NCBI GenBank assembly: GCA_032871835.1
Contig: CM065295.1
Coordinates: 87,537,819-87,601,818 of the forward strand
Reading direction: 5' to 3'
DNA: 64,000 nucleotides
From: Dipteronia dyeriana
Taxonomy: Eukaryota; Streptophyta; Magnoliopsida; Sapindales; Sapindaceae
Of the stretch, positions 10,989 to 24,167 are shown piece by piece (within the stretch, counting starts at the first letter, position 1; every line of letters starts with the position of its first letter). The notes under the pieces were generated by a model. It was not told where the DNA came from and searched no databases. It worked only from the letters and a program-made list of their open reading frames with translations. Made by a program: the position numbers and the translations under genes.

Positions 10989-11230
10989 AGAGCAGAGAGG
11001 CATTACAGAGAGTTAACAACAAGGCGTGCTCTGCGCTTTACAAGAGAAGAGAGAGAGCGAGAGAGAGAGTTTGGTGGGGGTTGTTAATAGCGATTTGGTC
11101 GAAGGACATTGAAGAACAACTGGAGCATTTTTACCCTGTTTGATCCAAGAGAAAACACAACAAGGGCCTTTCAATTTTGTGTTTTTTTGTTGTTGAAGAA
11201 AGCGAGCAAGGAAGTGAAATTATTATAAAC

Positions 11231-13633
11231 ATGGAGTGGCCTGCTTGTTTGAATGAATATGAGAAGCTTGTTATAAGGATGAACACACCCAGGTCAGTTT
11301 CTACTCTGTTTCTAAATTTCCTTCTCAATTTCTTCAAAAATATATTTCTTTGATTTTGCCTTATGTTTCTCTGTTTTTTTTTATATATATATAAATTTTC
11401 TTTCTGGGTTCTTGTTTGACAGTCTTTTGATTTTCTGGGAAATGATTTTCACACTTTTATCAAATCCGAGAAAAGAATCCCAGATTTTATCCGGTTCGAG
11501 ATCTCCAAACACCATCTTTTTTTGTTTTAAAAAAATCAATATTGATATCCCAGAAAATATTTTCCTCAACCTGCAATTAACATGTTACTGTAATGCCACA
11601 AATATTATAATAATTCTCTGACTTGTTTTAAAAAATTTCTCATGTTTCTAGAATTCCATTAGACTTTTCAAACAAGCATCCCTGTTTTTTTCATCTGTCA
11701 AGCAAGCACTTGGTCTTGAATATGATGTTTTCTTTTTGAATTTGAATTTTCCAAGCCAAAAAAAAAAAAATAAAGTTGTGGTTTCACACCTTCACTGACT
11801 TGACGTTTCGTTGCTTTTCAGGGTCGTTATCGACAATGCTGTTTGCTCCACGGCAACACTAGTCAAGGTAAGCTTCTACGAAACCTTCAAAAAAGACCAA
11901 CCCACCAACGCATAATTTTTTTTTTCCATTAATTTTTCCACAAAAGACTAAATTTTCTTTGTTTTTATTTTCTATTAACAGGTTGATAGTGCTAGAAGAC
12001 ATGGAATTTTATTAGAGGCGGTTCAGGTTCTCACGGATCTGAACCTTTCAATAAAGAAGGCTTACATTTCTTCTGATGGAAGATGGTTCATGGATGGTGA
12101 GTATATAATTGACAATTTTAATTTTTCTCTTTATCTGGCGAAAAATAAGTAAAAAAAAATGGGGTTTGTTGAAGTCTAATTACATATTTTTACTCTTTTT
12201 TTTGTTTGTTTAGTTTTTCATGTGACTGATCTGAACGGAAACAAGCTAACGGATGAGAGTGTTCTTAGCTACATTGAGCAGGTAATTATTCAAAAATTAA
12301 TGACCATTTAATCAGTGTAATTAATATGGTCTTATAGCTGTTAACATTGTAACTGATTATTATTTTTTTCTGTTTTTATCTATGTACGTTACAGTCGCTT
12401 GAAACCATTGATCACTATGGTAGAACCACCGAATTTAACGGTTTAACGGCTCTAGAACTGACTGGAACGGACCGTGTTGGTCTTTTGTCTGAGGTTTTTG
12501 CCGTGCTAGCCGATTTACAGTGTAGTGTGGTGGAAGCCAAGGTGTGGACTCACAATGGACGAATTGCTTCATTGATTTATGTGAAAGATTGCAATTCAGG
12601 GTCCCCAATTGAAGATTCCCAACAAATTGATCGGATCGAAGCACGTTTAAGGAATGTTTTGAAAGGTGATAATGACATTAGGAGTGCGAAAACTTCAGTT
12701 TCCATGGCTGTCACACACACTGAGAGAAGGCTGCATCAGATGATGTTTGTGGACAGGGACTACGAGAGGAAGCCCATTTTGAGTCACAGTACCGATTATC
12801 CGGTAGTTACAGTGCAAAATTGGGTCGAAAGAGGTTACTCTGTTGTGAATGTTCAGTGCAAGGATCGGACTAAGCTTCTGTTCGACGTTGTTTGCACGTT
12901 GACGGATATGGAATATGTGGTGTTTCATGCTACTATCAACACAGCAGTAGACAGAGCGTATCTGGTAATTAAATTAACCGTGTTAATAATATCTTTATAG
13001 AACCGCAAATGTTTATTGCAAGACTTGGTGTATTAACTTGAGTTTGTGTTTGATGATTTGTTTTCAGGAATTTTATATCAGACACATTGACGGAACCCCT
13101 ATTAGTTCAGAACCGGAGAGGCAACGAGTGATTCAATGTCTGCAAGCTGCTGTTCGAAGAAGAGCTTCGGAGGTATATATCTTTCGACGTAGCTGCATGG
13201 TTTCATGATTCAATTACTTAACTTGGTTAACGTGACAAATATTAATGGGTAATTTTCCTTGTAATTACAGGGTGTGAGGCTAGAACTAAAGATGCCGGAT
13301 AGACAAGGACTTTTGGCGGACGTAACAAGAACGTTTAGGGAGAACGGTCTTAATGTCACAAGAGCTGAGATATCGACAACAATAGACATGGCACTAAACG
13401 TTTTCTACGTGACAGACGCCATTGGAAACCCAGCAGACCCGAAAATCATTGAAAGCGTTAGGCAAAAAATCGGGTTGAGTAATTTGAAAGTGAAGGAACT
13501 GCCTTTGATATGCAATGAAAAGGCAGAAAGTGAAGAGCAAACAGTAGGTGTTGGTGGGGCAGTGTTGGTATCACTTGGAAGCCTAGTGAGAAGGAATTTG
13601 TACAATCTGGGATTGATCAGATCATATTCTTAA
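11231..13633 (+). CDS. ACR8: ACT domain-containing protein ACR8-like, seven exons, 442 aa
   Basis: Exons: 11231-11292, 11822-11867, 11982-12096, 12214-12281, 12395-12964, 13068-13172, 13271-13633; all introns are GT-AG and the joined frame is open (443 codons with stop). The protein starts [21 protein letters not shown] and ends NLGLIRSYS, as in the plant ACR family, and matches Arabidopsis ACR8 in length (about 441 aa) and layout. Four ACT domains are seen: about residues 32-90, 115-165, 246-305 and 323-385, each with the DR/A-x-GLL-type turn. ACR proteins are thought to sense amino acids or act in regulation; they carry no catalytic domain, and the ligand is unknown. The start is fixed by the conserved N-terminus and an ATG-free leader. 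The upstream G-box cluster suggests stress or hormone control. No damage is seen. Confidence 0.95.
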
Positions 13634-14299
13634 AGTTGAAGACAAAAAGGGAAGAAGATTTGTTGTTGGCATGATCATATATTCTTTGCTTGAGGTTGGT
13701 TTGTGTAAATATTAAGTTGTTATCATAGTTGTGTTTGGTTGGTCCAATAGATAGATACAGACAATGGAAGAAGCTGCTCCACCAATTTTTTTACAATTTT
13801 TTTTTCACTGAAAAAAAATGCTTGTTTATTTTGAAGTAGAAGAGGGAATTTTATTATGTGTAAAAAGCAAATAGAAGGTGGTGGTGTTGGCAGCTGGCAA
13901 AGCAACGGGAGAAGAAGATGGGTTCATACAACACAGTAACACATTTGTAAATATCGACTTTTTAATTAAGTATTAGTTAATGGTTGACGATTATTTTTAT
14001 AATCATCATTCTCTCTCTTGGGTCCATTTGCTTTAATTGGTATTTATTTAGTATCTTAAATAACAACTACTAGTACTATTATGGATCGCAAGAATCTGAT
14101 GCAATAGGATTTTGTCCGTCTCTCTATATAGATACGTAGTGGTCAATGATAAAACTAATAAATAAGGAAAACAAGTGGATAGTAGATTAGTAGCGGTGCC
14201 CCATTCTAGCTTCTCAATAAAATGCTAGGAGTAGGATTCAAGTCTAGAAAAGGAACCTCTATAGAGAAAGAATATTAGATAGTCTAAAAAGTAGTTTAT
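13634..14299. other. 3' flank of ACR8-like gene
   Basis: This holds the 3' untranslated region and spacer. No clear polyadenylation hexamer can be assigned, and no gene is seen. Confidence 0.5.
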
Positions 14300-15060
14300 A
14301 TGTTTACAAAGATAAATTTATAATACTTGTAGTCAAGAACAGAGAAGAAGTTATATTAATAAGTCCCCAAAGCGTAAAAACAATTAAAATGAATGGATTC
14401 TCCTCAATACACTTAGGAGTAGTAATAATTGGAATACTTAGCCAGACTAGAGCAAGATTAGATATAAAAGCACATTTGTATTTATATGATGGTAGATTTA
14501 GCAATCATGAACAAGCTCAGTTGGCAACAGCTGAAGTAGATCTCAGAAATAAAGTAGCATTAGTAGGATGTCTCCCAGATATAGACATAGATGTCAGTGA
14601 ATTTTGTAGTAAGATAAAATTAAGTATACAACACATGAATGCAGAATACAAGAATCTTAGAATAAAAATATTTGTATTAGGTATATGTTACAATAAGTAT
14701 CATAAGAAGTTTAGATTCATAAATAAAAGCATAGTAGAACATTTCCATATTGATTATGTAAGAATGCCAAATACCTAAGAAATTAAATAACAGTGAGTTA
14801 AAAGGGTTGGAATGGAAATTACCCGAGTTAGAAATGCAAAACATAGAGATCCTAGAAGATAATAGTATATATATTGACAAGAATAATCAAGCTTTCCAAA
14901 AATTTAAAAATTATAAGGAATAAAGTAATATAGAAATAATGAAGAAGAGTTTGAAGATTAGTGATGGATCAAGCCATTAATAAAGAAAAAACACTAATAG
15001 GAAATAAAGAAGTTATTATAGATCTTATTTTTAGTAAACCAAAAGAGTATTTACCAGTTA
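14300..15060 (+). pseudogene. Second movement-protein-like relic (30K superfamily)
   Basis: The frame 14389-14778 is open upstream to about 14330 and has the 30K movement-protein pattern: SIHLGVVIIGI strand, LYLYDGR loop, a TAEVDL strand, then VALVGCLPDIDIDV and a KIKLSIQ strand. It ends at a TAA (14776-14778). Sequence further on (about 14964-15060) has a second short protein-like frame after several stops. The sequence differs clearly from the relic at 2667, so the two are different lineages, not a duplication. Caulimoviridae-type endogenous virus is the best guess; no capsid, reverse transcriptase or terminal repeat is seen here. It is broken by truncation and stops. Confidence 0.5.
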
Positions 15061-15169
15061 CTTATCCAATGCCTCCCCACTCTTAGCTTTCGGTTCCACC
15101 CATGATGGATATTGTCGTCTAATTTGACATTACTTTTCCGGTTGCTTTTAGAGCCAAAAGTGATCCCGG

Positions 15170-15885
15170 ACTAAAGACAAGGTGTTTGGTAAAATCATGG
15201 GAAGTGCTTTTGATCAATTTTATCTTCCCTGAACTGAGTTTTTAAGAATCTACAAATACATGTTTTTGGATTTTGGCTTCTACTTTTAGAAAACGCACTA
15301 CAGTGATATTAAATGAAATTTTACCAACTTTCCAACTTTATCTTTGTCTTTAACGAAATTTACTAAAAGTACGAAAAAACTCATGTATTTGGTATTTTTC
15401 GTTTATATAATATATCTTTTTGTGTTTGCATAATTTATTTAATTTTTTTAATGATATTTGTTTGGTATATTATATAAAATTATACCATAATTGTACCATA
15501 ATTGTACCATATAAAATTATATCATAACTGTACAAAAGAATGAGGCTAATTAATTTAATAAAATAGAATAAAAAAGAAATATAGAAATAAAGTAGAATAA
15601 AAAAAATAAAGAAATAAAGAAATGAGACTAATTAATTCAATAAAGTATAATAGAAATGGGGCTAATTAATTCAATAAAGTACCATAATTATATAACACTT
15701 AACACTAATTACAAATAAACATGGAAAATGTAAATTATAACACCATTTACATGTCTATGTCCTTTTAGTAATTTTACACTCTCACAACATTTTTGAAAAT
15801 CAGTTTACCAAACACTCAGCTGATTCTTCTCACAGCAATTCCAAAAACACTTCTCCCCACAGCACATCAATACCAAACTGGGTAT
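15170..15885. mobile_element. MITE-like element with tttggta-type ends
   Basis: The left end (aaggtgtttggtaaaatcat, then gggaagtgctttt) and the reverse complement of the right end (cccagtttggtattgatgtg, then ggggagaagtgttttt) form imperfect inverted repeats. No target duplication could be settled. No coding capacity is seen. The ends resemble those of the MITEs at 24900 and 29957. Confidence 0.4.
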
Positions 15886-15977
15886 GTATCTTTCATTCAA
15901 TATTAGTGATGTATGGTTTATTCGATACCCATCATACATTTTTTTTTTACAGTACGTGTATTTAATATAGGTAGAAC

Positions 15978-16389
15978 TAGAGGTGTCCACGGTTCGGTTT
16001 TGGTTCCGTAAAATGGCCTAACCGTAACCGTAACCGGAGGGGGACGGTTTGGTTCGGTTACGTAACCGTCGGTTTGGCGGTTATGATTCGGTTTCGGTTT
16101 CGGTTTCGGTTTCGGTTTCGGTTACGGTCGGGTTTTTTTTTATGCAAATGAATTGCCACGTGTCGCAATTCTATTGGTTAGTTTTTTTTAAAATAAAATA
16201 AAATATACCAAAACCGGCGGTTAATCGGCCGGTTATAACCACCGGTTTTGAGACGTTTTTTTGGGATTAGATAACCATAACCGAACCGCCGGCTCGTAAC
16301 CGACGGTTACGGTTCGGTTTCGGTTACGGTTTTTGGAAGACGGTTTCGGTTCGGTTTCGAACTGTTTAACCGAATCGTGGACACCTCTA
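15978..16389. mobile_element. Non-autonomous hAT element, 412 bp, with 8-bp target duplication
   Basis: Inverted ends read tagaggtgtccacg at left and cgtggacacctcta at right. They are flanked by the perfect 8-bp duplication ggtagaac (15970-15977 and 16390-16397), diagnostic of hAT elements. The inside is made largely of cggttt/cggtta hexamers and their complements, so most of the element could fold on itself. No coding capacity is seen. Confidence 0.85.
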
Positions 16390-16397
16390 GGTAGAAC

Positions 16398-17825
16398 CGA
16401 ATAGGGAATTGAATTAGTAACAACTAAGTTAGGTAAATGAAAAAGGGTATTTGGGAAGGTTAGGTATATGTGATTAAAAAAATTAGAATAAAGTAGGGAA
16501 GGTGACTTTAAGAATATAATGAATTGGATGTAAGTTGTTGATGCACATTATAATCAGTAGAGTAGTAGTAATGTTCCAATTTTATGTGGTTTCAATTATC
16601 TATAAAGGGGTAACGGTCTGTGCCGACTACCGTACTATGTTGATAATTATGTTAATTTTACAGCTGGATAAAATAAAGAACATGTTTCAACTTCCTTTGT
16701 ACCACTGTCGTTTAATGTCTCCATTTACTAAGTCAACAAATTTTTTTCAAAGAAAGTCAACAATATTTTAATGAAATGTTTCGACACATCTCCGTGTTAG
16801 CTGTTAGCGATGGGTGACTCAAATATTGGGGTAAACTTCCAAACAAATTTATTGTCTGATTTTTTTTTTATTTAAAAAAAAGTATTAACCAGCAACCATT
16901 CATTACCGTTTATGATTTTGTCCAAAGTCCTAAAACACTTTCTCATTTGCAACATCTTATTAGCTCACGGATTAATTGTAGTTGATTTCCAACAATCCAC
17001 TAATATTATTGTATGCAGAGAAATTGCAAGTATATCTTGATTCTCTGCCACAAGGAATCCAAGGTTTTAAGTTTGAAAATCTGTTGAAAAATTGTCTCTA
17101 ATTAACTACCGGTTATCTTTATATGTTGTCTAGGTTCTAATATCTAACTTATGCTTGGAGAGTTGGAGTCTTATTATTGTTGTTATTATTGTATTTTTCT
17201 AATTATTGATATATATTGACATATCTGTAGCCTAATTTACTTATTCTTTAGCTAAATAATTTTTAATTTCTAGAATAAAAAACAAATTCTTTTAAAATAT
17301 AAACAAGTTGATAATAGATAGCCATTAGCCAATAATTAACACAAAAGTAGTACTCCACAGTCGCGACAACAGTCCACAGTCCATACTAAAGTTGATAAAA
17401 TAATATTAATATAGTTAGTCTGGACTCGGGACAAATCAAAATCTATGATTAATGTTGAATAATAATATGTTTTTTTTAGGGTTTTGGATAATAAAAGAAA
17501 ATGTATTATGTAAGTTGTGTAAGAAATAGAAGTGGGAAAGTGGGAAAGTGGTCAAAGCTAGGTTGCCAAAAATAAAAGACAAAAGAGAGGGATAGACGGC
17601 TAAACTGCTAAACTGTCTTTACTCTGTTCTTATTTGCCCTACAACATTGCACCTTTTATTTCATCCTTTCTTCTTTTTGTAATTTTTATACGTAATCTTC
17701 AAACTGCCATCCTGCACTTCTCTTGAAAACGATGAGCAACTTATTAATAATATTCACCCTAAATAATGGCATAACGTAAGTAAGTTTGAAACTTAGATAA
17801 ACGACTCTAAAATCTTGATTTATAA
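16398..17825. other. Intergenic, no gene recognised
   Basis: AT-rich spacer. The ORF 16535-16771 shows no family motif. Confidence 0.5.
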
Positions 17826-17828
17826 TAA

Positions 17829-18274
17829 ACATATGTTTGGTATGATTTTTAAAAGGGTTAAAAGTGTTTTTTTTTTTTTTAATGTTAGAAGTTGTTTTTT
17901 GTTAAGTAAATTTCAAAACAGTAATATATAGAATTGTCTTAACTGCTTTTTATAGAAACTATTTTATATTTATTAGAGTTTAGGCTAATCTAAAAAGTTT
18001 TTTTTTTAAAGCTTTTTAAAAACGTATTAATTATCTTAACCGTCCTTTATAAATTTTAGATATTTTACCATACAACTTTTTCATTATAAATTTTCAAACA
18101 CTTTTTTATAATTCAAACGACTAAAAGCTATTTTTAAAAAGACATTGTCAACCTTTTTTTTTATAATTTACAAAACCAAAAACTTTTTTTTGTTAGAAGC
18201 TAACTCATTAGAATCTCTACTACACAAACATTTACTCTATAAATTTTACTTAAAAAGTCATATCAAACAAACTC
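17829..18274. mobile_element. MITE, PIF/Harbinger-like, 446 bp, TAA target duplication
   Basis: The ends are inverted repeats (acatatgtttggtatg at left; reverse complement of right end gagtttgtttgatatg, then acttttt) and are flanked by TAA at 17826-17828 and 18275-18277. The inside is AT-rich and noncoding. A 3-bp TAA/TTA duplication is typical of PIF/Harbinger MITEs. Confidence 0.6.
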
Positions 18275-18277
18275 TAA

Positions 18278-21200
18278 TTATAAAAACTTTTTAAAAAACA
18301 TATTATCTAGATAGATAAATAAATAAATACCGTAAAAAAAACTTATTAATAATATCTTTTATTATTTAAAATATATAATATTTTGATTAATTTGAAATCG
18401 AAGAAAATTATCATCAAATATAATACTTTGAACGTTTGGACACCGACGATGCAAGAGGAGGAGGGTAGATGGTGGGCGGGGCGGTGGATTAACCGTATGG
18501 AGTCACGTGGCGGATACTGCGGCGGTTCAGGCGGGTAAATGGGTGGGGTTCACCCGTTCACGTGATGTAGACAGCATTCTAAATTTCTAATTCAATTCCA
18601 CATGGACATGGCCTCTAACCTCAAAAACATTTCTTTTTAAATTTTAATTAATCTTCTTCACACTCAAAATTCAAATCTAAACTCTTCAAAATTCCTATTT
18701 CATCGAATATATTTTATATCAAACTGATAAATGTATTATCCTTAATATATTTAATAAACTTTAGGATATTGCAAGATTATAAATATGTTTATTTTTTGTA
18801 TTTTTTATTTTTAAACAGAAGATGCTCAAACACAAACATGTGAGATTCCAGATCATGAGTTGACAAAAATTATATTTTTTTTTAACAACGTGCATGCCAT
18901 ATATGCATCTTTGAATCTTATTAATTATTATGTTCTACGTACTAATTAGCAACCAAATTAAACTTCTAGAAAGTTGATATTATTAAGAAGCAAAAAAGCA
19001 AGGAAAGCAAACTATTGTATATAAGATTCTTGTAAGTTGATGATCTAACCAACTAGTGTATTAGGCTGCATATATCCCACTAAAATAAGCTAGTGGGTGC
19101 AAGCAATCCTTGTATAATTAAACGCAGAATAACTTTGAGAACCCTCTCTGAAGCATTTGTTCCCAAAAAAAAAAAAAAAAAAAAAAAAAAACATGCTATG
19201 CATGGATTGGCATAATGCATGAATGAGCAGAAATTTCCACAAAAGTCAGCCGGGATGATTTGACTTGCTTCACAAGTTTGAAGTACCTTCTCAGATATAT
19301 GTGATTCCAAAGCCAATATGAATGAATTATTTACAACACATTATTCTTCACAATATATATCAGGTACTGATATATTCTTTTAAGCATATGATCATGTGTT
19401 AATTATAATAGAAAAAAAAAAACTTATATATTGTCAATCAAAGTGGGCTTTGTTATATGAACCATCTTATCGTCACATTTAATTTGTATTCCATTTATAG
19501 AAAAACGTTCACTCCCATCAAATTCTAGTATATGTTTAATATAAACTTTGTCAAAAGTTTACATGCAGTGACCTCAAAACATTAGCATAGATGTATTTTA
19601 CACTTCATTAATATTTATTTTATATAGGTAATACAGTACTAGCTAGTTTAGTTAGTAAAGTACTAAAATCTCTTGTTATATATTATACAACTAAGTTTCG
19701 GTTTCAAATTAATCCTGCTCAAACCAGAGAGGGAGGGGACTGAGAATTATATTATATTTCGAATAAGTTTAATTAACCTTGTTTGTGTTGACCACCATTT
19801 GGAGTTATATACAGTTTAATTAACATGACAATTACAGAGTTTTGCAAGCCCAGCTATAAGTCTTTTGTGTTGTCGTAATGTTGTTGTAATGTTTTGTGCA
19901 TCAATCAATACAAAGACTAGCATTCAGCCAAACTATACAACTCAGTGATGCTGGAATCTAATTGGCATAAATTCAGATTATACTTTTTTACCAACCAAGA
20001 GCCGACAGGAAATACTCCAAGAAATTAGCAGCTACATCCATCGGTAGCGAAAACAACTAAATTTATTAATTGTTCATTATTAATATCTATTGTTTTCTCT
20101 GCTAATCCCCTTGTCATCGATCATCTTGATATATATATATAATGCATAATATATAATCAGTTAGTCCAAAAATCTTGGTGGGGTTTGATCAATTTTATTC
20201 TCAATATCGAGTTTGACTAGAAAATCCAGCAAAACTAGCTCACTTGTTTGGTTTCTATTAGCACGTACTTTTCTCCTATAATCAGATTCTCTCTAAGTTA
20301 TACTTATATCCTTGCTTTTGGATTTTTCTTGATCTTGTAATGTTAGCTTTCAGGTTCCTGCTTATCCAAAAAGTGTGGGAAAGTATCTAAAACTTGAATA
20401 ATCTTTCTATGCATCCCCATATTTAATTATCTATTAGGCCCAAATATATATATATATGTGTGAGCAGGATTTTTTCCACAAGATATTAATTTGTCATATA
20501 TGATAAACACTAAAAAACTGTTTATTACATCAGATAAATCAAGATAAATAAAAACATGCAAAATCTCGCACAAGATAATTCTACATTACATGCATATAAG
20601 TATATAACTAGTTGCTAAGTAGATTTTTTTTATTGTTTATATCTTCACTATGCTACCATAGAATCCTTTTAATTTCCACGATCTGTCGGCAAGTACAAAG
20701 TTCCAGGGTGGTTGTTCTTAATTCTTTTCTTTTTTCTAGTAACCTATATATATATATATAATATGAATGAAAATGCCATATATAATCATCGATTTTACAG
20801 TCAAACTTAGACAACTTTTTTTATTTATTTTTGCCATAATAATTAGTATTTGTAGGTTTCTCATCTCATGCACTATAATAATCATGTTTAGGGATGATTT
20901 CAAAATCATCCATGTTGCTTATGCAACTGCTCTCCAGACGTTTGAATTCAAATTAATATATAAATTTGTTTTATCTTCTTCTCTTGTATTAATTTTCTAT
21001 TAATTTGGATAATAGATATGATTAAACAAGTGATACTGGCCAGCAGGTACGTTGTTTTTGATATGGCAAAATGAAGTTGATGATCTCATTGACCGGCCCC
21101 TTAGCAGCCCAGAAATGAACAAAACAATAAGTCAAAATAACACTTTTTTGTAAAGGTCAAATACAAAATCTTGTTGTAGTTACAGGAAACAATGTTCTTC

Positions 21201-22290
21201 TTCTCGGTAAAACACTTCACAACAATCACAAATTGCATGGAATTGCATCGACAGGCACAATTAAAACATTTATTGTTGGTCTTATGGAACCAGTGAACTC
21301 TCTGAACTATATAGGTAGTATAAAATAAATGGTTTACTATTCATTGGTCTGATATCGATTGGTTTTCATAGATACATGATAGCATTCATTTATTCGAGTT
21401 ACACTATAGGACTTCTAACCGATATCAGAATTTATTGTAATAATTTCTTTCTTTTTTCTAAAAAAAATGTCTTCATCCATTTTATATATGAAATTAATTA
21501 AAGCTCATCATGCTTTGACCATTTATAGAGAATACAACAAATTAAACATTTTAAATATCAATTAAAACAGATCATACTTTGGCCATTTATAGAGAATGTA
21601 AACAAATTAAACAGGCTTGCATGAGTTTACAGGAAGAATCTTGGATGCTCAAAGAGTTAATTGCAAAGTCTTTTGTAAACGGCATCTTGTGAGATATATG
21701 CTCGTATTTGGACTTTTGTGATTGTATTGATGTGTAGCCATTGAATTTTCAGGCTGATGCAAGCTGTATTAATATTATAAGAATATGTTTATGGATTAAG
21801 GAATGTTCCAAAAAAGTCTAATCATCTAGCCCAATTTAAAATAAGACTTTTTGAAAGAAGAATCTTATCTGTTTTATAGAATTATTGGCATATATGATTA
21901 TGATTATATGAATATGAATATGAATACTGATGGTTGAAAATTGGCTAGTTGTCATATTGCAAATGTCATTCTTCTTATGTCATGCTGCAGGCGCCAATAG
22001 CGAAAATGATGAGGATTGTCATATTTTTTTTCTTGTATTGCGATGATGTCACCAGTTTAATAACTTATGTTTAAAATGCACTTATTACGGTGAACTGTCC
22101 AAAATGCCCTTAAAAGTTGTCTTTATACTTCAATCAGCTCTTACTTTGAAATTTTTGAAGATTTTATTTTATTCTTTTATCTTCTTCATAGAGATCTGTT
22201 TAACAGATATCCAATGGAGGTCAAACATTAGAACATTATCAATGCATCGTCATTGGATAATTAGTTTAGTATGACTACGCATACGCATTC
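18278..22290. other. Gene-free AT-rich spacer
   Basis: It holds a short GC-rich piece with two CACGTG motifs (18504-18509 and 18559-18564), a poly(A) run (about 19165-19190), several short AT microsatellites, and an ~85-bp tandem duplication (about 21490-21620, sharing ccatttatagagaat). The ORFs at 19080-19316 and 20767-21003 have no recognisable motifs. No RNA gene was recognised. Confidence 0.5.
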
Positions 22291-22379
22291 GAGGGTTGAG
22301 CTCCCCGTGCGAGCTGGCGGTGGGCGCTGAAGCTTTTTTTTTTCTGGTCAGTACTTACAAGACTGGAAATGAAATTACA

Positions 22380-22600
22380 AAAGCTCGAACAGTCAATAAA
22401 AGCTTGGAACTTCTTTATAAAAGCTCGAGGTTTCTTTATAAAAGCTCGGATCGAGCTTTTGTATACTCTGATCGAGCTTTTATAAAAGCTCTGAGATTTT
22501 ATACAAAAACTCGAAACTTATGTATAAAATCTCGATTACATGTCAAAATCTCGAAAAACAAAAACTCAAATGCAAATAAAAGCTCGATTTCATCTTCCTC
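22380..22600. repeat. Cluster of ataaaagctcga motifs
   Basis: About ten copies or near-copies of aaagctcg or its complement cgagcttt lie within 220 bp, including the palindrome aaagctcggatcgagcttt (about 22440-22460). Spacing is irregular. The ORF 22296-22634 covers it but looks like a by-product of the repeat. Confidence 0.7.
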
Positions 22601-22634
22601 AACAACTTTCAACAGATACAAAACCCTAGTCTAA

Positions 22635-23402
22635 CCCATTTTCATTCTCATATTCATTTTCATTCTCAGATCCACAAATAAAACATAATCTAATATTTCA
22701 TTCAATTAATCAACAACCAAAACAATACAAATTCTAGCTCAACTACTCCATCGACAGTGATTGTATGGATATTTTCGTCTCTACATTTTAAATAGTGTAT
22801 TTTAAACATATTTTATTAATATGGTCATATTTTCATAAAAACTCCCCCAAAAAGGTGCAATTGATTTTTTGAACCCAGCGCCAATATGGCTCTTCTGAAA
22901 CGTGAAATTGATCTAACTGCCTCTCAATCTTTTTTTTTGGTGACAAAATCAATAGAACTTCTTTTGTCATTTAAATTGAATAAAAAATTAAGTTGGCCAT
23001 TAACATGATGAATTCTTGAAATATATTGTGTGAATTATAACTAATTTAGTACATTAGTAAGATCTATTATAATTATTTAAGAGTTTTTGGTTTGGTTCAC
23101 TCACATTGAGACCCGGAGGTGTTAATTACTAATAATTAATAATAATTAAAAAAATAACAAAAAAAATCAAATGTTACTCTTTGGAGTTTGAATAGGGTCA
23201 CTTTTACGTAATGAGAATACTAAAATATTTTGACATAATTTGAGAGAAAGTAGAACTTGATTTCTTACTTCGTAGTGATATATTCCTCCATTTAGTAATA
23301 ATAGCTCGGAGGAATTTCAGATGAGATGGGCTGAACAAAGTCCTCTGTGGGCTGGTGCATTAAACTAATTTGCAGCCCAGCCTTTAGATGATAAAATTAA
23401 AA
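22635..23402. other. Intergenic, no gene recognised
   Basis: AT-rich spacer with no recognised feature. Confidence 0.5.
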
Positions 23403-24167
23403 GGACCAAGTGCTCAAACGCTCCTGATTTTATATCTAATTACAACTAGATGGACCTTTTGCTTGAAATTATATAAACCTCCCCTACCATAAGTTGACTT
23501 CCGTTAAACTTAACTATTGACCAGACTTTATGGTTAAATGACTTGAATGCCCCATTTATATTACTTTATTACCTAAAATAAATAGTTAAACAATTATTAT
23601 CTAATATATAATAATAATAATAAAAGATAATGATAATGTTGTTATTTCTTTCGATATTTGTCACACATTTTTCAGAGGAGAAAAAAAATGGTGAAATTTT
23701 CTTTTTTGTTGACATCTATCACCATCCATTTTAAACTAAAGAGAAAACCATCATCATTATAGCTTTTTTTTTCTAGGTTCAACACCAATTTTCAACAAAA
23801 GAAAAAAAAATCACAGTTTAGTTTTTTTTCCTGAGATTTATCATCCATTCAAACCAAAAAAGTCCATAAAGGATTTTTATGAAACATGGATGATAAATAT
23901 CTAACAAAAAATAACAATATTATTCTCATCATTTTTATTAAAATTTTAAAATTTTATTATATATTAGATAATATTTGTTTGATTATTTATTTTAGGTAAT
24001 AAAATAATACAAATGAGGGCATTTAAGTCATTTAACTCTAAAATTTAGTCAATTCTTAAGTTTAACGGAAGTCAACTTATAGTAAAAGAGATTTGTGTAA
24101 TTTTGAGTAAAAGTTCCATCTAACTGTAATTAGACCTAAACTCAGTGTAAGTTTGTACAATTAATCC
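23403..24167. mobile_element. Mutator-like non-autonomous element with ~195-bp inverted repeats
   Basis: The left arm (23403-23600) and right arm (about 23960-24167) are inverted copies, sharing for example aagttgacttccgttaaac and ttacctaaaataaat. The flanks are near-matching (aaattaaaa at left, taattaaaa at right; 8 of 9), fitting the 9-bp duplication of Mutator-like elements. The core is AT-rich and noncoding. Confidence 0.7.

Noticed and set aside
19245..19275. cagccgggatgatttgac resembling miR169
   Set aside because: Several mismatches to miR169 and no complementary arm nearby to fold a precursor.
19080..19316. Minus-strand 78-aa ORF with poly-Phe
   Set aside because: Poly(T) run gives the Phe tract; the rest matches nothing I know.
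22296..22634. 112-aa ORF
   Set aside because: Made by the ataaaagctcga repeats; no domain.
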